From the NCBI GenBank assembly GCA_022825925.1, contig JAJDVW010000071.1, forward strand, positions 62,001 to 126,000: a stretch of DNA of 64,000 nt, in the 5' to 3' direction. Below are positions 27,595 through 36,665 of this stretch, in pieces. The notes under the pieces were generated by a model. It saw nothing but the letters and a program-made list of their open reading frames with translations. It did not search any database and was not told where the DNA came from. Position numbers and translations under genes: made by a program. How positions within the stretch are numbered: the first letter of the stretch is position 1; every line of letters begins with the position of its first letter. The DNA is from Pseudomonadales bacterium. GTDB lineage: Bacteria; Pseudomonadota; Gammaproteobacteria; Pseudomonadales; Azotimanducaceae.

Positions 27595-28611
27595 CTACCA
27601 GACCTCTTCCCACCCGCCCCTCGCCGCCGAGCGGTAGGTCGCGAGCGCGGTTCGCAGCTCGCCGAGCGACTCCTCGGGTCCGGCCTGCAACGGCCTCCCG
27701 TCGAGCACGGCGTGGGCGAAGTCCGCCAGTTCCGGTCCGAAGGAGGCAGCGTAGCCGGCCGGCTCCAATAGCTGCCGCCCGTCCCGGTGGGCGTCGTTGT
27801 ACAGCACCGCCCCGTCCGAGCCGCCGACGGCGATCTCTCCTTCTTGACCCGTGATGCGCCACAGCTCGCCGGGCCCGAAGATGCCCTCGCCGTAGAACGC
27901 TTCGAAGGTCGCGGTCGTGCCGGACCGGAACCGCAGCAGGGCGTGCGCCAGGGACTCGCCCTCCATCTGGTGCAGCGGCCTGCCGAGGGTCGCGACGACC
28001 GCGTCGACTTCTCCCAGCCACATGCGCAGCGGCCGGATCCAGTGCGAGCCGCCGTCGATGACGATCCCGCCGCCCGTACGGCCCGCGTTGAAGCGCCACG
28101 GGCGCGCTTCCTCGGGGTCCAGGAAGAAGTCGCGGCGCGGGTTGTTCGCGAACCTGGCACGCGCCGCGATCGGCTTGCCGATGGCGCCTGCCCGGATCGC
28201 CTGCCGGGCGCGGACGACCTCCGGCCAGTACTGGGCGTTCTCGGCGACCATGAACACCATGCCGGCCTTCCGGGCCGCGGCGAGGATGCGCTCGCAGGCG
28301 TCGAGCGTGGGCGCCATGGGTTTCTCGAGCAGCACGTGCCGGCCCGTCTCGAAGCAGCGCACCGCGGCCTCCTCGTGCAGGTCGTGGGGCAGCATGATGT
28401 CGACGGCGTCGAAGTCCCCCCGGGTCAGCGCTTCCTCGAGGGACGGGAAGGGGGTGGCGCCGGTCTCGTCCGCGAACGCAGCCGCCTTGGCGGGATCGAC
28501 GTCGATGGCGGCGGTGACGGATATCTCCGGGGCTTCGGCCCGGATACCGCGCAGGTGAAAGCGGGCAATGCCGCCGCAGCCGAGGAAGGCGAGCTTGAGG
28601 CTCGAGGGCAT
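27595..28611 (-). CDS. Gfo/Idh/MocA-family NAD(P)-dependent oxidoreductase
   Basis: Sugar- or inositol-type dehydrogenase. The N-terminal Rossmann fold has FLGCGGIARFH (residues about 9-19), and the catalytic EKPMA lysine is at about 96; the C-terminal half is the family's beta-sheet domain with GGGIVIDGGSHWIRPLRMWLG. The 338-residue length is usual. The ATG at 28611 starts the protein directly before the nucleotide-binding fold. It is divergent from the PhyH pair by 95 bp. The substrate cannot be inferred. Confidence 0.88.
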   Translation of the reverse strand: MPSSLKLAFLGCGGIARFHLRGIRAEAPEISVTAAIDVDPAKAAAFADETGATPFPSLEEALTRGDFDAVDIMLPHDLHEEAAVRCFETGRHVLLEKPMAPTLDACERILAAARKAGMVFMVAENAQYWPEVVRARQAIRAGAIGKPIAARARFANNPRRDFFLDPEEARPWRFNAGRTGGGIVIDGGSHWIRPLRMWLGEVDAVVATLGRPLHQMEGESLAHALLRFRSGTTATFEAFYGEGIFGPGELWRITGQEGEIAVGGSDGAVLYNDAHRDGRQLLEPAGYAASFGPELADFAHAVLDGRPLQAGPEESLGELRTALATYRSAARGGWEEVW

Positions 28612-28706
28612 GGCGTCCTCCGTGGGTCCGCGCCGATGTTAGCAGCGGCCGGAACCCGCGGGGTGCTACCATCCCGGGCCTTGGGGACATTCCCTGGGGA
28701 GGGGCC

Positions 28707-29648
28707 ATGCAATTCGGTGACTTCGAGAACACCAAAGCGCTCAACGCGACGTTCCATCGCATCCGGGAACTCGGGCTGGAGGAGCACGTCTTCGAACTCG
28801 ACACCTACGGCTTCACCGTCGTGCCGCCGGACAAGGTCGCGGACCGGGCGTTCTTCGAGCGGATCCGCGGGACGGTCCTGCGGCTCTGCCGGGAACGCAC
28901 CGGCGTCGACTTCGACCTCGAGAAGAACGGCGCCGTCGGGCACTACCAGGCGCAGCCGCAGATCCCCGACCAGTTCCTGCTCTTCTACCTGCTGATGGCG
29001 GACCGGGTGTTCGAGGAGTGGGTCCTGAACCCGACGCTCCACACCCTGATCGACTATCTCATGCGCGGGCAGCAGCAGCTCTCGAGCCTGACATCGTTCG
29101 TGAAGTGGAAGGGCGAGCGCGGGACGCTCGGGCTGCACAGCGACTCCCCGCCGGACCGGGACGGACGGCTACCGGCCTGCTCGGACGTCGCCAACGCCGC
29201 GTACTGCCTGACCGATTACACGCTCGAAAACGGCGCCATCGCGATGGTGCCCGGCAGCCACACCTACTGCCGCCAGCCGAATCCGGGGGAGGGTGAAGAC
29301 CAGGCCGTCCCGGTGGAAGGGGAGGCGGGCTCGCTCATCGTCTGGCACGGCAACATGTGGCACGGTGCCTTCGAGAAGCAGACGGACGGCCTGCGCCTCA
29401 ACGTGACGAGCTACCACTGCCACCGGCGGCTGAAGACGCAGGAAGCCTACCAGTGGCGTGTCACGCAGGAGATGCTCGAGCGCAACCCGCCGGAGTTCGC
29501 GCGCCTGGTGGGCGCCGACGACGAGATGGGCTGGGACGAGCGGGGGCCCGACTACTCCAGGCCGATGAAGTACGCGAGCCCGGAGATAAAGGAGCGGTTC
29601 GCGCGGCTCGCCGCGATGACGAAGAAGAACGAAGCCGAGGCCGCCTGA
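28707..29648 (+). CDS. Phytanoyl-CoA dioxygenase (PhyH) family protein, first copy
   Basis: Fe(II)/2-oxoglutarate oxygenase of the PhyH family, 313 residues. The metal triad is visible as HSD (His144, Asp146) in LGLHSDSPPD and a distal His at about 219 in IVWHGNMWHGAF; Arg230 in DGLRLNVTSYH would bind 2-oxoglutarate. Family members hydroxylate acyl-CoAs, ectoine or natural products; this one's substrate is unknown. Its downstream neighbour is a close paralogue 19 bp away on the same strand, so both should be on one mRNA. GGGGAGGGGCC precedes the ATG. Confidence 0.88.
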   Translation: MQFGDFENTKALNATFHRIRELGLEEHVFELDTYGFTVVPPDKVADRAFFERIRGTVLRLCRERTGVDFDLEKNGAVGHYQAQPQIPDQFLLFYLLMADRVFEEWVLNPTLHTLIDYLMRGQQQLSSLTSFVKWKGERGTLGLHSDSPPDRDGRLPACSDVANAAYCLTDYTLENGAIAMVPGSHTYCRQPNPGEGEDQAVPVEGEAGSLIVWHGNMWHGAFEKQTDGLRLNVTSYHCHRRLKTQEAYQWRVTQEMLERNPPEFARLVGADDEMGWDERGPDYSRPMKYASPEIKERFARLAAMTKKNEAEAA

Positions 29649-29667
29649 GGGCGGGGGAGGAGGAGAC

Positions 29668-30600
29668 ATGCGATTCGGGGAATTCAGGAACACGGAAGCC
29701 ATCAACCCGACGTTCCGACGGATTCGGGAGCTCGGGCTGGAGCAGAACATCTTCGAGCTCGACACGTACGGGTTCACCGTCGTGCCGCCGGACAAGGTCG
29801 CGGAGCGGGCGTTCTTCGAGCGCATCCGGTCTACCGTGCTGCGCCTCTGCGGGGAGCGGACGGGCGTGGATTTCGCCCTCGACCGGAACGGCGCCACCGG
29901 CCACTACGAAGTGCAGCCCCAGCGGGACGGGCAGTTCCTGCTGTACTACCTCCTGATGGCGGACCGGGTGTTCGAGGAGTGGATCGTCAACCCGACGCTC
30001 TACACGCTGATCGACTACCTCATGCACGGCCAGCACCAGCTCTCGAGCCTGACGTCGTTCGTGAAGTGGCGGGGGACCCGGGAATCGATGGGCCTGCACA
30101 GCGACTCGCCGCCGGACCGGGACGGCCGGCTGCCGGCGTGTTCGGACGTCGCGAACGCGGCGTACTGCCTCACCGACTACACCCTCGAGAACGGCGCCAT
30201 CGCCATGGTGCCGGGCAGCCACACGTACTGTCGCCAGCCGCAGCCTGGGGAAGGGGAGGGCGACGCCGTGCCGGTGGAAGCCGAAGCCGGTTCGCTCATC
30301 GTCTGGCACGGCAACACCTGGCACGGCGCCTACGAGAAGAAGACCGACGGGCTCCGCCTGAACGTGACGAGCTACCACTGCCACCGGCGCCTGAAGACGC
30401 AGGAGGCGTACCAGTGGCGGGTGACGCAGGAGATGGTCGACCGCAATCCGCCGGAGTTCGCGCGCCTGGTCGGCGCCGACGACCAGATGGGCTGGGACGA
30501 GCGCGGGCCGGACTTTTCGCGTCTCATGAAGTACGGCAGCCCGCAGATGAAGAAACGCTTCCTGGGACGGCGGGCGAAGCGGGACCGGGACGCCGCCTGA
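29668..30600 (+). CDS. Phytanoyl-CoA dioxygenase (PhyH) family protein, second copy
   Basis: 310-residue paralogue of the preceding gene. The two align end to end without large gaps and look about four-fifths identical; the block HSDSPPDRDGRLPACSDVAN and the whole metal-binding core are unchanged. Differences cluster in the first 90 residues and at the C-terminus (last 20 residues unrelated in detail, both charged). AGGAGGAG lies before the ATG. The duplication keeps all active-site residues, so both copies are probably functional, perhaps with different substrates. Confidence 0.88.
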   Translation: MRFGEFRNTEAINPTFRRIRELGLEQNIFELDTYGFTVVPPDKVAERAFFERIRSTVLRLCGERTGVDFALDRNGATGHYEVQPQRDGQFLLYYLLMADRVFEEWIVNPTLYTLIDYLMHGQHQLSSLTSFVKWRGTRESMGLHSDSPPDRDGRLPACSDVANAAYCLTDYTLENGAIAMVPGSHTYCRQPQPGEGEGDAVPVEAEAGSLIVWHGNTWHGAYEKKTDGLRLNVTSYHCHRRLKTQEAYQWRVTQEMVDRNPPEFARLVGADDQMGWDERGPDFSRLMKYGSPQMKKRFLGRRAKRDRDAA

Positions 30601-30635
30601 CCCCTCGCCCTTGCAGGACGCCGCGCCCCGGGTCG

Positions 30636-30860
30636 TCAGGGATCGCGGAGGGCGGGCGACCGGTCGCGGCGCAGTGCCTCGAGTTCCTCGCGGTTGAGGT
30701 CGATGCGGCCCTGCGCGGCGTACTGCGCCTGTTCGTCCGTCGTGACGTACACCGGCTCGAACTCCTTCAGGACGCCGCAGCCGCGGGCGATGACGCGGAG
30801 CGTGCGGCCCGCGATCTCCCACTGGTAGTCGCCGTACACGCCTCCGAAAGACGTGCTCAT
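30636..30860 (-). CDS. Small conserved-looking hypothetical protein
   Basis: 74-residue soluble protein with no signal peptide or membrane segment and no motif I recognise. It reads MSTSFGGVYGDYQWEIAGRT, then a beta-rich core and a C-terminal charged helix (DLNREELEALRRDRS). Third codon positions are GC-rich in this frame, as in the neighbouring genes, which supports coding. It lies tail-to-tail with the second PhyH gene and upstream of nothing obvious. Function unknown. Confidence 0.55.
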   Translation of the reverse strand: MSTSFGGVYGDYQWEIAGRTLRVIARGCGVLKEFEPVYVTTDEQAQYAAQGRIDLNREELEALRRDRSPALRDP

Positions 30861-30966
30861 GAACGCGTGCCGCCCGTGACGACGCCTGCATCGCTCCTGG
30901 TTTTCACTGCTCTCCCGCTCCCTGCCGCGCCATGATAGCTGCCTCGCCGCGGCCGCGTGGGCGGGT

Positions 30967-32463
30967 TCAGGGCTCGAGGAGCGCCAGCGCCATGGAGGCC
31001 CGCTCCCGGCGGCGTTCGTCGGCGTCCCAGTGCATCGCCTTCGAGAGGTGCGTGCGGGCGCGCGCCCGGTCGCCGGTCAAGCGGTACGCCTCGCCTAGGT
31101 AGAAGTTGATGCGGGGCGCCCACGGGGCCCGCCGGTAGGCTACGCGCAGGTAGTTCACCGCGTCCCCGGGTTGCCCGGTGTGGAGATACACCACCCCGAG
31201 CCCGTAGGCGGCGCCGACGCTGTCGGGTTGCGAACGCAGGGCGAGACGGTAGTGGCGCACCGCTTCGTCCCAGGCGTCCAGACACCTGGTCGCCGTGCTG
31301 CCGCGGCACTCGGCCACCTTGAGTTCGCCCATCCGCACGTTGCCGGCGGAATGGTCGGGTTCGACCGCGAGCGCGCGGAGGACGGCCTCCCGGGCCAGGC
31401 GGGGATGGTCCTCCGTGAGGGAGAGGCCGATGAGGGCGTCGATGTCCTCCGGGTCCGTCTCCAGGATGCGGCCGAACAGGTCGCGTGCGTACTCCCGGTT
31501 CCGCGAGACGGCGGTCATGGCGAGTTCCTGGCGCGCCTCGGTCTCGGCCAGGCAGCGTTCGTCGCGTACCCCGGGTGCGCCCTCCGGAACGGGCAGGCGG
31601 TGCACCGGGAGGCCGCGTCTCCTGGCGTACTGGCGCACCTGCCGCTGCAGCGTCTCGGGTCCCGCCCCGAGCGCCTCTTCCATGGCGCCGGCGGTCGGCA
31701 TGCCCGCGTCGATATGGTCGAGCATCGCCGGGATGCCCTCGTGGTACGGCGGCAGGCCGGCCAGGTGCCCGAAGTGAAGCATGTGGGCGAACAGCCACGC
31801 CCTGGCATAGAGGCGCGTCAGGTCGTGCCGCGCCCAGTCGAGTTCGTACCGCTCGTCGAGGAGCGCCCGGACGCTCATGCGCGGCAGCCGGACCTCCTCG
31901 AGCACCCGCTGTGGCACGTGCCCGACGGTGACCGCGTCGTCGGTGATCCGCATCGTCGAGAGGAGGCTCGCGAACCCTTCCTCGTACCAGACGGGGAAGT
32001 TGATGCCCTGGCGGCTCCGCAGCAGGTAGTGGGTGTACTCGTGGAAGGCCGTCTGGTTGGCGACCGAACCGCGCGCGTCGGGGCCGAACACGAGGGTGTG
32101 CCGCTCGAGCCCGGACTGCATGAACCCGGCGATCTGGCGCACTTCGAAGATGCGTTGGAAGTCGCGCGCGCGGCGGAAGGCGACGATCTTGAGCGGCGGC
32201 GGCGCGGGGGACTGATGGCGCGGCACCAGGGCCTGGGCCGCCTCCCGGAACCGCATGAGGGACACGGCGAGTTGGCGGGCCCGTTCGAGCGAGAGGTCGC
32301 TGAGCAGCTCGAAATGGTCCGTGCGGACCTGGCACCACGACCGTTCGGCGTCGTCGGCCTGGACGGGCCCGCTCGCGGGCGCGCACGCGAGGGCGCTCGC
32401 GAGCAGCAGGAAGGCCCGCTTCGCCAGCCTGCCGACGCGGAAGTCGGACGGGATGCTTCGCAC
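30967..32463 (-). CDS. Secreted gluzincin-type metallopeptidase with TPR repeats
   Basis: 498-residue protein with a signal peptide (about residues 10-36: AKRAFLLLASALACAPASG). The zinc site is HEYTH at 141-145, followed by the glutamate ligand in WYEEGFASLL near 161, the spacing of DUF1570/MA-type gluzincins. From about residue 330 tetratricopeptide-like helices follow (GRILETDPEDIDALIGLSLT, HYRLALRSQPDSVGAAYGLG, YRRAPWAPRINFYLGEAYRL). The GTG at 32463 is the start that keeps the whole signal peptide, with GGAAGG closely upstream. It is divergent from a second secreted protein by 63 bp. Probably periplasmic; substrate unknown. Confidence 0.8.
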   Translation of the reverse strand: MRSIPSDFRVGRLAKRAFLLLASALACAPASGPVQADDAERSWCQVRTDHFELLSDLSLERARQLAVSLMRFREAAQALVPRHQSPAPPPLKIVAFRRARDFQRIFEVRQIAGFMQSGLERHTLVFGPDARGSVANQTAFHEYTHYLLRSRQGINFPVWYEEGFASLLSTMRITDDAVTVGHVPQRVLEEVRLPRMSVRALLDERYELDWARHDLTRLYARAWLFAHMLHFGHLAGLPPYHEGIPAMLDHIDAGMPTAGAMEEALGAGPETLQRQVRQYARRRGLPVHRLPVPEGAPGVRDERCLAETEARQELAMTAVSRNREYARDLFGRILETDPEDIDALIGLSLTEDHPRLAREAVLRALAVEPDHSAGNVRMGELKVAECRGSTATRCLDAWDEAVRHYRLALRSQPDSVGAAYGLGVVYLHTGQPGDAVNYLRVAYRRAPWAPRINFYLGEAYRLTGDRARARTHLSKAMHWDADERRRERASMALALLEP

Positions 32464-32526
32464 GGGCCTTCCGGCGCCGCGGCCGTTCGCCGGATAATGC
32501 GCGTGTTGCGACGAAGAGCCTTGGTC

Positions 32527-33090
32527 ATGGCGGGACGCATTGAGGGAAGCCTTCTCGCGCGGTCGCGGGCTCGCCTGACCGGCGGCGTCCTCGCCATGAT
32601 GGCCTCGTGGGCCGGGTGGGCCGCGCAGCCGGCCGACTGGCTGCCGGCCTCCTGCAAGGCCGTGCAGACCGTGGGCATGCACGACTACCCGGGGGCGGAG
32701 GAGCGGTATCACGCGTCGGTGTTCTTCGAGGGCGCGTTCGAACTCCGGGAGAACCTGCTCTTCATGGAGCACCTGCTGGGGCAGCTCGGGCAGCATGGCG
32801 CGCCGGTCGGCCTCTACGTCACCCTGTCCGTCGAAGACGGCGGCGAGACCGAGTTCGAGTGCCGGCCCGTGCGCGGGGGCGCCGGCAACGAGGGGTTCAG
32901 TTGCGTCAACAACCCGCCCTCCGAGATGCTCCTCGTCAATCCCGTGCGGGGCCGCTTCACGCGCGCCGCGATCGGCGGCTGGACGTTCTATGGGGCACGC
33001 GAGGAGCAGGAGGGCGCGTCGCTGTTCGTCGAGTACGGGCAATGCGTGCCGATGGCGTCGGGCGAGGGTCCATCCACGGCGCCGCCCTGA
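32527..33090 (+). CDS. Secreted hypothetical protein
   Basis: 187-residue protein with an N-terminal hydrophobic export signal (residues about 15-33, ending WAAQPADW). The mature part holds three or four cysteines (PASCKAVQ, EFECRP, FSCVNN, GQCVP) that could pair as disulfides in the periplasm, and is predicted beta-rich. No family is recognised. Another in-frame ATG at 32497 would add ten basic residues; GAAGAG before 32527 favours the shorter form. It shares a short divergent promoter region with the HExxH peptidase, so the two may be coregulated. Confidence 0.65.
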   Translation: MAGRIEGSLLARSRARLTGGVLAMMASWAGWAAQPADWLPASCKAVQTVGMHDYPGAEERYHASVFFEGAFELRENLLFMEHLLGQLGQHGAPVGLYVTLSVEDGGETEFECRPVRGGAGNEGFSCVNNPPSEMLLVNPVRGRFTRAAIGGWTFYGAREEQEGASLFVEYGQCVPMASGEGPSTAPP

Positions 33091-33129
33091 ACCGGGCGCT
33101 TCCCGCCCGCTCTACCGCCCCGCGGAGGG

Positions 33130-33354
33130 CTACTCCTCCTCGACGGCCTCGGCCATTTCGAGGATGGCCGCCACGTCGGCGTCCGCGGCTTCGGCCGCAG
33201 CGTCGATTTCCTTCTTCGCGGTGACGTTGATCTGTTCGATGGCCGCGAGCCGTTCCTTGACCTGCAGGGAGGCGACCTCGATGGGCGTGTCCGTCGCGTG
33301 GGCGCTGCCGGCGGCGAACAGAGCGGCGGCCAGGATCGTCGTGACTGTCTTCAT
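33130..33354 (-). CDS. Small secreted alanine-rich protein
   Basis: 74-residue product with a clear signal peptide MKTVTTILAAALFAAGSAHA, cleaved after AHA. The mature 54 residues are helical and acidic, with a regular Ala/Glu/Asp pattern (KKEIDAAAEAADADVAAILE) that suggests a single amphipathic helix or coiled coil. Tail-to-tail with the previous gene (39 bp apart). No family recognised; probably periplasmic. Confidence 0.65.
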   Translation of the reverse strand: MKTVTTILAAALFAAGSAHATDTPIEVASLQVKERLAAIEQINVTAKKEIDAAAEAADADVAAILEMAEAVEEE

Positions 33355-33458
33355 GTACGTACCCGTCCCTCATGAGCCCTCGTCCCGAGCGGCGGCGGGG
33401 GCTTGACGTTGCCCGACCCCTTATAGAGGGAATCCGCCGAAATTGCCAGCGCTGCAGG

Positions 33459-33485
33459 GTGGCGGGAGTGGCGGGAGGTGGCGGG
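33459..33485. repeat. Three short direct repeats
   Basis: Three copies of GTGGCGGGA (the last lacks the A and is preceded by an extra G) in the gap between the small secreted protein and the amidase gene, about 60 bp before the amidase start. No coding role. Confidence 0.6.
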
Positions 33486-33546
33486 CCGGCCATGGGGCGC
33501 TGTACGCTTGCCGCGCGTTCCGCATCGATGCAAAGGAGACTTCGCG

Positions 33547-35004
33547 ATGACCCTGGACCTTGCGTTTCGTTCGGCGACCGAGCTGGCCGAGCTTGTCCGT
33601 GGAGGCCAGATCAGTTCCGTCGAACTGACCCGGCACTTCATCGAGCGGATCGAACGTCTGGACGGCGACATCAACGCCGTCGTGGTGCGCACGTTCGACC
33701 GGGCGCTTGCGGACGCCGCGGCCGCCGATGCGGCCCTGGCCCGGGGCGACGCTACGGGACCGCTCCACGGGCTGCCGCTCACGATCAAGGAGTCCTACGT
33801 CATGGAGGGCACGCCGGCGACGTGGGGGATCGAAGCGCAGCGGGACAACGTCGCGGACGCCGACGGCGTGGTGGTCGGTCGCTTCCGGGCGGCCGGTGCG
33901 CACTTCCTCGGCAAGACCAACGTGCCCGTCGACCTGGCGGACGTGCAGAGCTACAACCCGATCTACGGCACGAGCAACAACCCCTGGAACCTCGAACGCA
34001 CGCCCGGCGGCTCGTCGGGGGGCAGCGCCGCCTCGGTGGCGGCGGGGTTCACCACCGTGGAGGCGGGGTCCGACATCGGGGGGTCGATCCGCACGCCGGC
34101 GCACTTCTGCGGGGTCTTCGGTCACAAGCCGACCTGGGGCATCGTACCCATGGCCGGCCACGAGATCGTCGCCGGCGTACCGGACGCGGACCTGAGCGTG
34201 TGCGGTCCGCTGGCGCGGGATGCCGGAGACCTCGCCGTCGCGCTCGAGGTCATGGCGGGCCCCACGGAGCGGGAAGCGACGGGCTGGCGTCTCGATCTGC
34301 CCGGGCCGGGTTTCGGCAGGGTCGCCGATCTCCGGGTCGCGGTGTGGTCGAACGAGGACATCGCGCCGGTCAGCGCGGAGACGGCGGAACGCGTGCACCG
34401 GGTCGCGGCGGCGTTCGCGAAGCTCGGCGCGAAGGTGTCCGATACGGCACGGCCCGACTTCGACGTGCGCAAGGCGCACGTCGTGTTCCAGAACCTGGTG
34501 ACCGCGGTGATGTCGAGCGGTCAGCCGGCGAGCCGCATCGAGAAGATCCGCGAGCGGGTCGCGACCCTGGATCCGGACGACATGTCCGCCGACGCCATCG
34601 CGGCCCGCGCGTCGGTCATGAGCCACCGTGAGTGGATCCGGCACGACTTCCGGCGCGAACGCCTGCGTCGCGCCTGGGACGCCTTCTTCCGCGAGTGGGA
34701 CGTGCTCGTCTGCCCGCAGTTCGCCGTGCCGGCGATCCCGCACGACCATCGGCCGTTGGCCGAGCGCACGACGCTCGTGGACGGGGGGGCGCGACCGTAC
34801 ATGGAGTCTTCGTTCTGGTCGGGCATCGTGATCGCGTCGTACCTGCCGAGCACCTGTCTGCCGACCGGGCCGTCCGGCGACGGGCTGCCGATCGGGGTGC
34901 AGATCGTCGGTGCTCCCTACCGGGACCACACGACCATCGAGTGCGCCCGCAGGGTGGCGGAGGAGATCGGCGGCTTCGTGCCGCCTCCGGCGCTGGCGTC
35001 GTAA
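33547..35004 (+). CDS. Amidase signature family hydrolase
   Basis: 485-residue amidase. The Ser-cisSer-Lys triad is visible: Lys81 in LPLTIKESY, the Ser of GGSSGGSAA at 156-157, and the nucleophile Ser180 in GSDIGGSIRTPA. The N-terminus ATELAELVRGGQISSVELT is typical of the family, and the C-terminus has the conserved LPTGPSGDGLPIGVQIVG. It is probably a catabolic amidase rather than GatA, since gatB and gatC are absent and the specificity loops differ. AAGGAG precedes ATG 33547. It converges with the NTF2-like gene. Confidence 0.9.
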   Translation: MTLDLAFRSATELAELVRGGQISSVELTRHFIERIERLDGDINAVVVRTFDRALADAAAADAALARGDATGPLHGLPLTIKESYVMEGTPATWGIEAQRDNVADADGVVVGRFRAAGAHFLGKTNVPVDLADVQSYNPIYGTSNNPWNLERTPGGSSGGSAASVAAGFTTVEAGSDIGGSIRTPAHFCGVFGHKPTWGIVPMAGHEIVAGVPDADLSVCGPLARDAGDLAVALEVMAGPTEREATGWRLDLPGPGFGRVADLRVAVWSNEDIAPVSAETAERVHRVAAAFAKLGAKVSDTARPDFDVRKAHVVFQNLVTAVMSSGQPASRIEKIRERVATLDPDDMSADAIAARASVMSHREWIRHDFRRERLRRAWDAFFREWDVLVCPQFAVPAIPHDHRPLAERTTLVDGGARPYMESSFWSGIVIASYLPSTCLPTGPSGDGLPIGVQIVGAPYRDHTTIECARRVAEEIGGFVPPPALAS

Positions 35005-35025
35005 CGGAGGTCGGGACCGCGTCGC

Positions 35026-35427
35026 TCAGTGCCTGCGCCGGTCGCCGGGACCGGTCGGCGGCGGCGGGTCGGCGCAGGGACCGGAGTGGTGGTGGAACAT
35101 GCGCATGTCGCCGCCTTCCTTGACGAAACCGTTGGTGGCGACGCAGACGGAGCCGGGCAGTTCCTCGTAGCAGGTCACCATGACGACCGACTCGAAGGCG
35201 CGGGCGGAGGCGTTGTAGAAGTCGATGCCCGACTGCTGGGGGTTGCCGAGGATCTGCCGCCAGCTCTCGACGATCTCGTCCCGCTCGACGAGGGCGCGCC
35301 AACCCGGGTGGATGCACAGCGTCGGGTGGTCCGCCGCCCACAGGCGCTCCATGGCCTCGAAGTCCTTGTGGGTGAAGGCGAGATAGAACGTGTCGTTGGC
35401 GAAGAGCGCCTCTTCCTCGAGCGTCAT
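35026..35427 (-). CDS. NTF2-like (SnoaL/DUF4440) protein
   Basis: 133-residue cone-shaped NTF2-fold protein. The order helix-helix-strand is seen in FANDTFYLAFTHKDFEAMERLW, HPTLCIHPGWRALVERDEIVESW, and the sheet ends in a histidine-rich stretch (MRMFHHHSGPC). Family members are small enzymes or ligand-binding proteins; the pocket residues do not define a substrate. The last 20 residues are a proline-rich low-complexity tail. It converges with the amidase gene 21 bp away. Confidence 0.75.
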   Translation of the reverse strand: MTLEEEALFANDTFYLAFTHKDFEAMERLWAADHPTLCIHPGWRALVERDEIVESWRQILGNPQQSGIDFYNASARAFESVVMVTCYEELPGSVCVATNGFVKEGGDMRMFHHHSGPCADPPPPTGPGDRRRH

Positions 35428-35546
35428 GGTCCTTCCCCGGCGGCCGCGGTCCGGTCATCGGACCCGCCGGCGCTGCATCTCCCGCGGCGTCAACGTGCGC
35501 ACTATATGCGAAACTGCGCCGTGCTTCGGCGGCAGGAGCGAGAAGG

Positions 35547-35936
35547 TTGGCGGACGCTAGCGTGACACAGCAAACCAGCATCCTCATCAGCTTCGACATA
35601 GACGGCACGCTGGTCGTGGGCGATCCGCCGGGCGTACTCCCGATGGATCTCGTGCGCGCCGTCAAGGCGCAGGGCTGCGTGGTCGGAAGCTGCTCGGACC
35701 GACCGATCAGCGCGCAGCGCGCGATCTGGGAAGCGCACGACATCGCCGTCGACTTCACCGTGTCGAAGCACATGCTGTCCGAGGTCCGGGAGCGCTTCGA
35801 CGCCGACGTCTACTATCACATCGGCGACCGGGAGGACCTCGACAAGCGCCCCGCCGAGCGGGCCGGGTTCGAGTTCCTCTGGCCTCACGAGGCGGCGGAC
35901 ATGCCGTGGCTCGACGGGGGTGCGCGCCCCGACTGA
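35547..35936 (+). CDS. Small HAD-like phosphatase
   Basis: 129-residue haloacid-dehalogenase-fold protein. Motif I DIDGT (nucleophile Asp17, general acid Asp19) and a motif II-like SDR (SCSDRPIS) are seen; motif IV is reduced to GDREDLDKRPAERAGFEF. There is no room for a cap domain. A TTG at 35547 has AGGAG eight bases upstream; a GTG at 35562 is the other choice. It ends 6 bp before the FkbM-type gene, so they form a pair. Confidence 0.7.
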   Translation: MADASVTQQTSILISFDIDGTLVVGDPPGVLPMDLVRAVKAQGCVVGSCSDRPISAQRAIWEAHDIAVDFTVSKHMLSEVRERFDADVYYHIGDREDLDKRPAERAGFEFLWPHEAADMPWLDGGARPD

Positions 35937-35942
35937 TCGACG

Positions 35943-36665
35943 ATGCCGATCTCCCGTTCGGCCAGGAAGTGGTGGCGCAAGGCGACCAGGCCGTCGCGCA
36001 TCGTGCTGCACGGACAGCGCGTGCGGGTCGCGTCCCCGCACATCGGGCCGACGACACGCCGCGCGCTGCTGCGCGGGCGGTACGAGCGACACAAGATCCG
36101 CCAGCTTCGCAACCGCGTCGAGCCGAACGACGTCGTCCTGGAAATCGGTGGCGGCATCGGGCTGACGGCGCTCCATGCCGCGTCCATGGTGGGCGCGGAG
36201 AGTGTCCTCTGCGTCGAGCCCGACCCGCGCGCCGCTGCCTTGGCGGAGGCCAACTTCTCGGAGAACGGCCAGGGCATCGAGCTGCTGCGCGCGGCCGCCG
36301 TGCCCGGCGGCGATCCGGGAGAGGTGGACTTCCACCTGAACGAGCAACTCGGACGTTCGTCCCTCACCCCGAAGGCGGGCGACATCGAGACCGTGACCGT
36401 CCCGACCCTCGACGTGGCACCGCTCCTGCGGACACGCGGCGTGTCCGTGCTGAACGTCGCCGTCGAGGGCAGCGAGCGGGACCTGCTGACGGCGATCGAG
36501 GACTTCGGCGACGTGCGCATCCTCCTGCTCAGCGTCCACGAGCAGGTGGTGGGCTACGAACGGACGAACCGCCTCCTCGAGCGGCTCTTCGACGCCGGCT
36601 TCGCCCTCGACCTGCCGGACAGCCGGGGACGTCACATCGCGCTGGCGCGTTATCGGTTCCGGTAG
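35943..36665 (+). CDS. FkbM-family SAM-dependent methyltransferase
   Basis: 240-residue methyltransferase. SAM motif I is VLEIGGGIGLTAL (residues about 65-77), motif II is LCVEPDPRA, and the FkbM C-terminal DVEGFE element appears as NVAVEGSERDLL. FkbM-type enzymes O-methylate polyketides, sugars and lipids, and are often near glycosyltransferases; a glycosyltransferase group lies 0.8-4.7 kb downstream. No good Shine-Dalgarno is seen; translation may be coupled to the HAD gene. Confidence 0.8.
   Translation: MPISRSARKWWRKATRPSRIVLHGQRVRVASPHIGPTTRRALLRGRYERHKIRQLRNRVEPNDVVLEIGGGIGLTALHAASMVGAESVLCVEPDPRAAALAEANFSENGQGIELLRAAAVPGGDPGEVDFHLNEQLGRSSLTPKAGDIETVTVPTLDVAPLLRTRGVSVLNVAVEGSERDLLTAIEDFGDVRILLLSVHEQVVGYERTNRLLERLFDAGFALDLPDSRGRHIALARYRFR

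Noticed and set aside
31171..32520. Plus-strand open frame running ahead of the secreted hypothetical protein
   Set aside because: It is antisense to the HExxH-TPR peptidase, which has motifs and a signal peptide; only the part from about 32497-32527 is credible.
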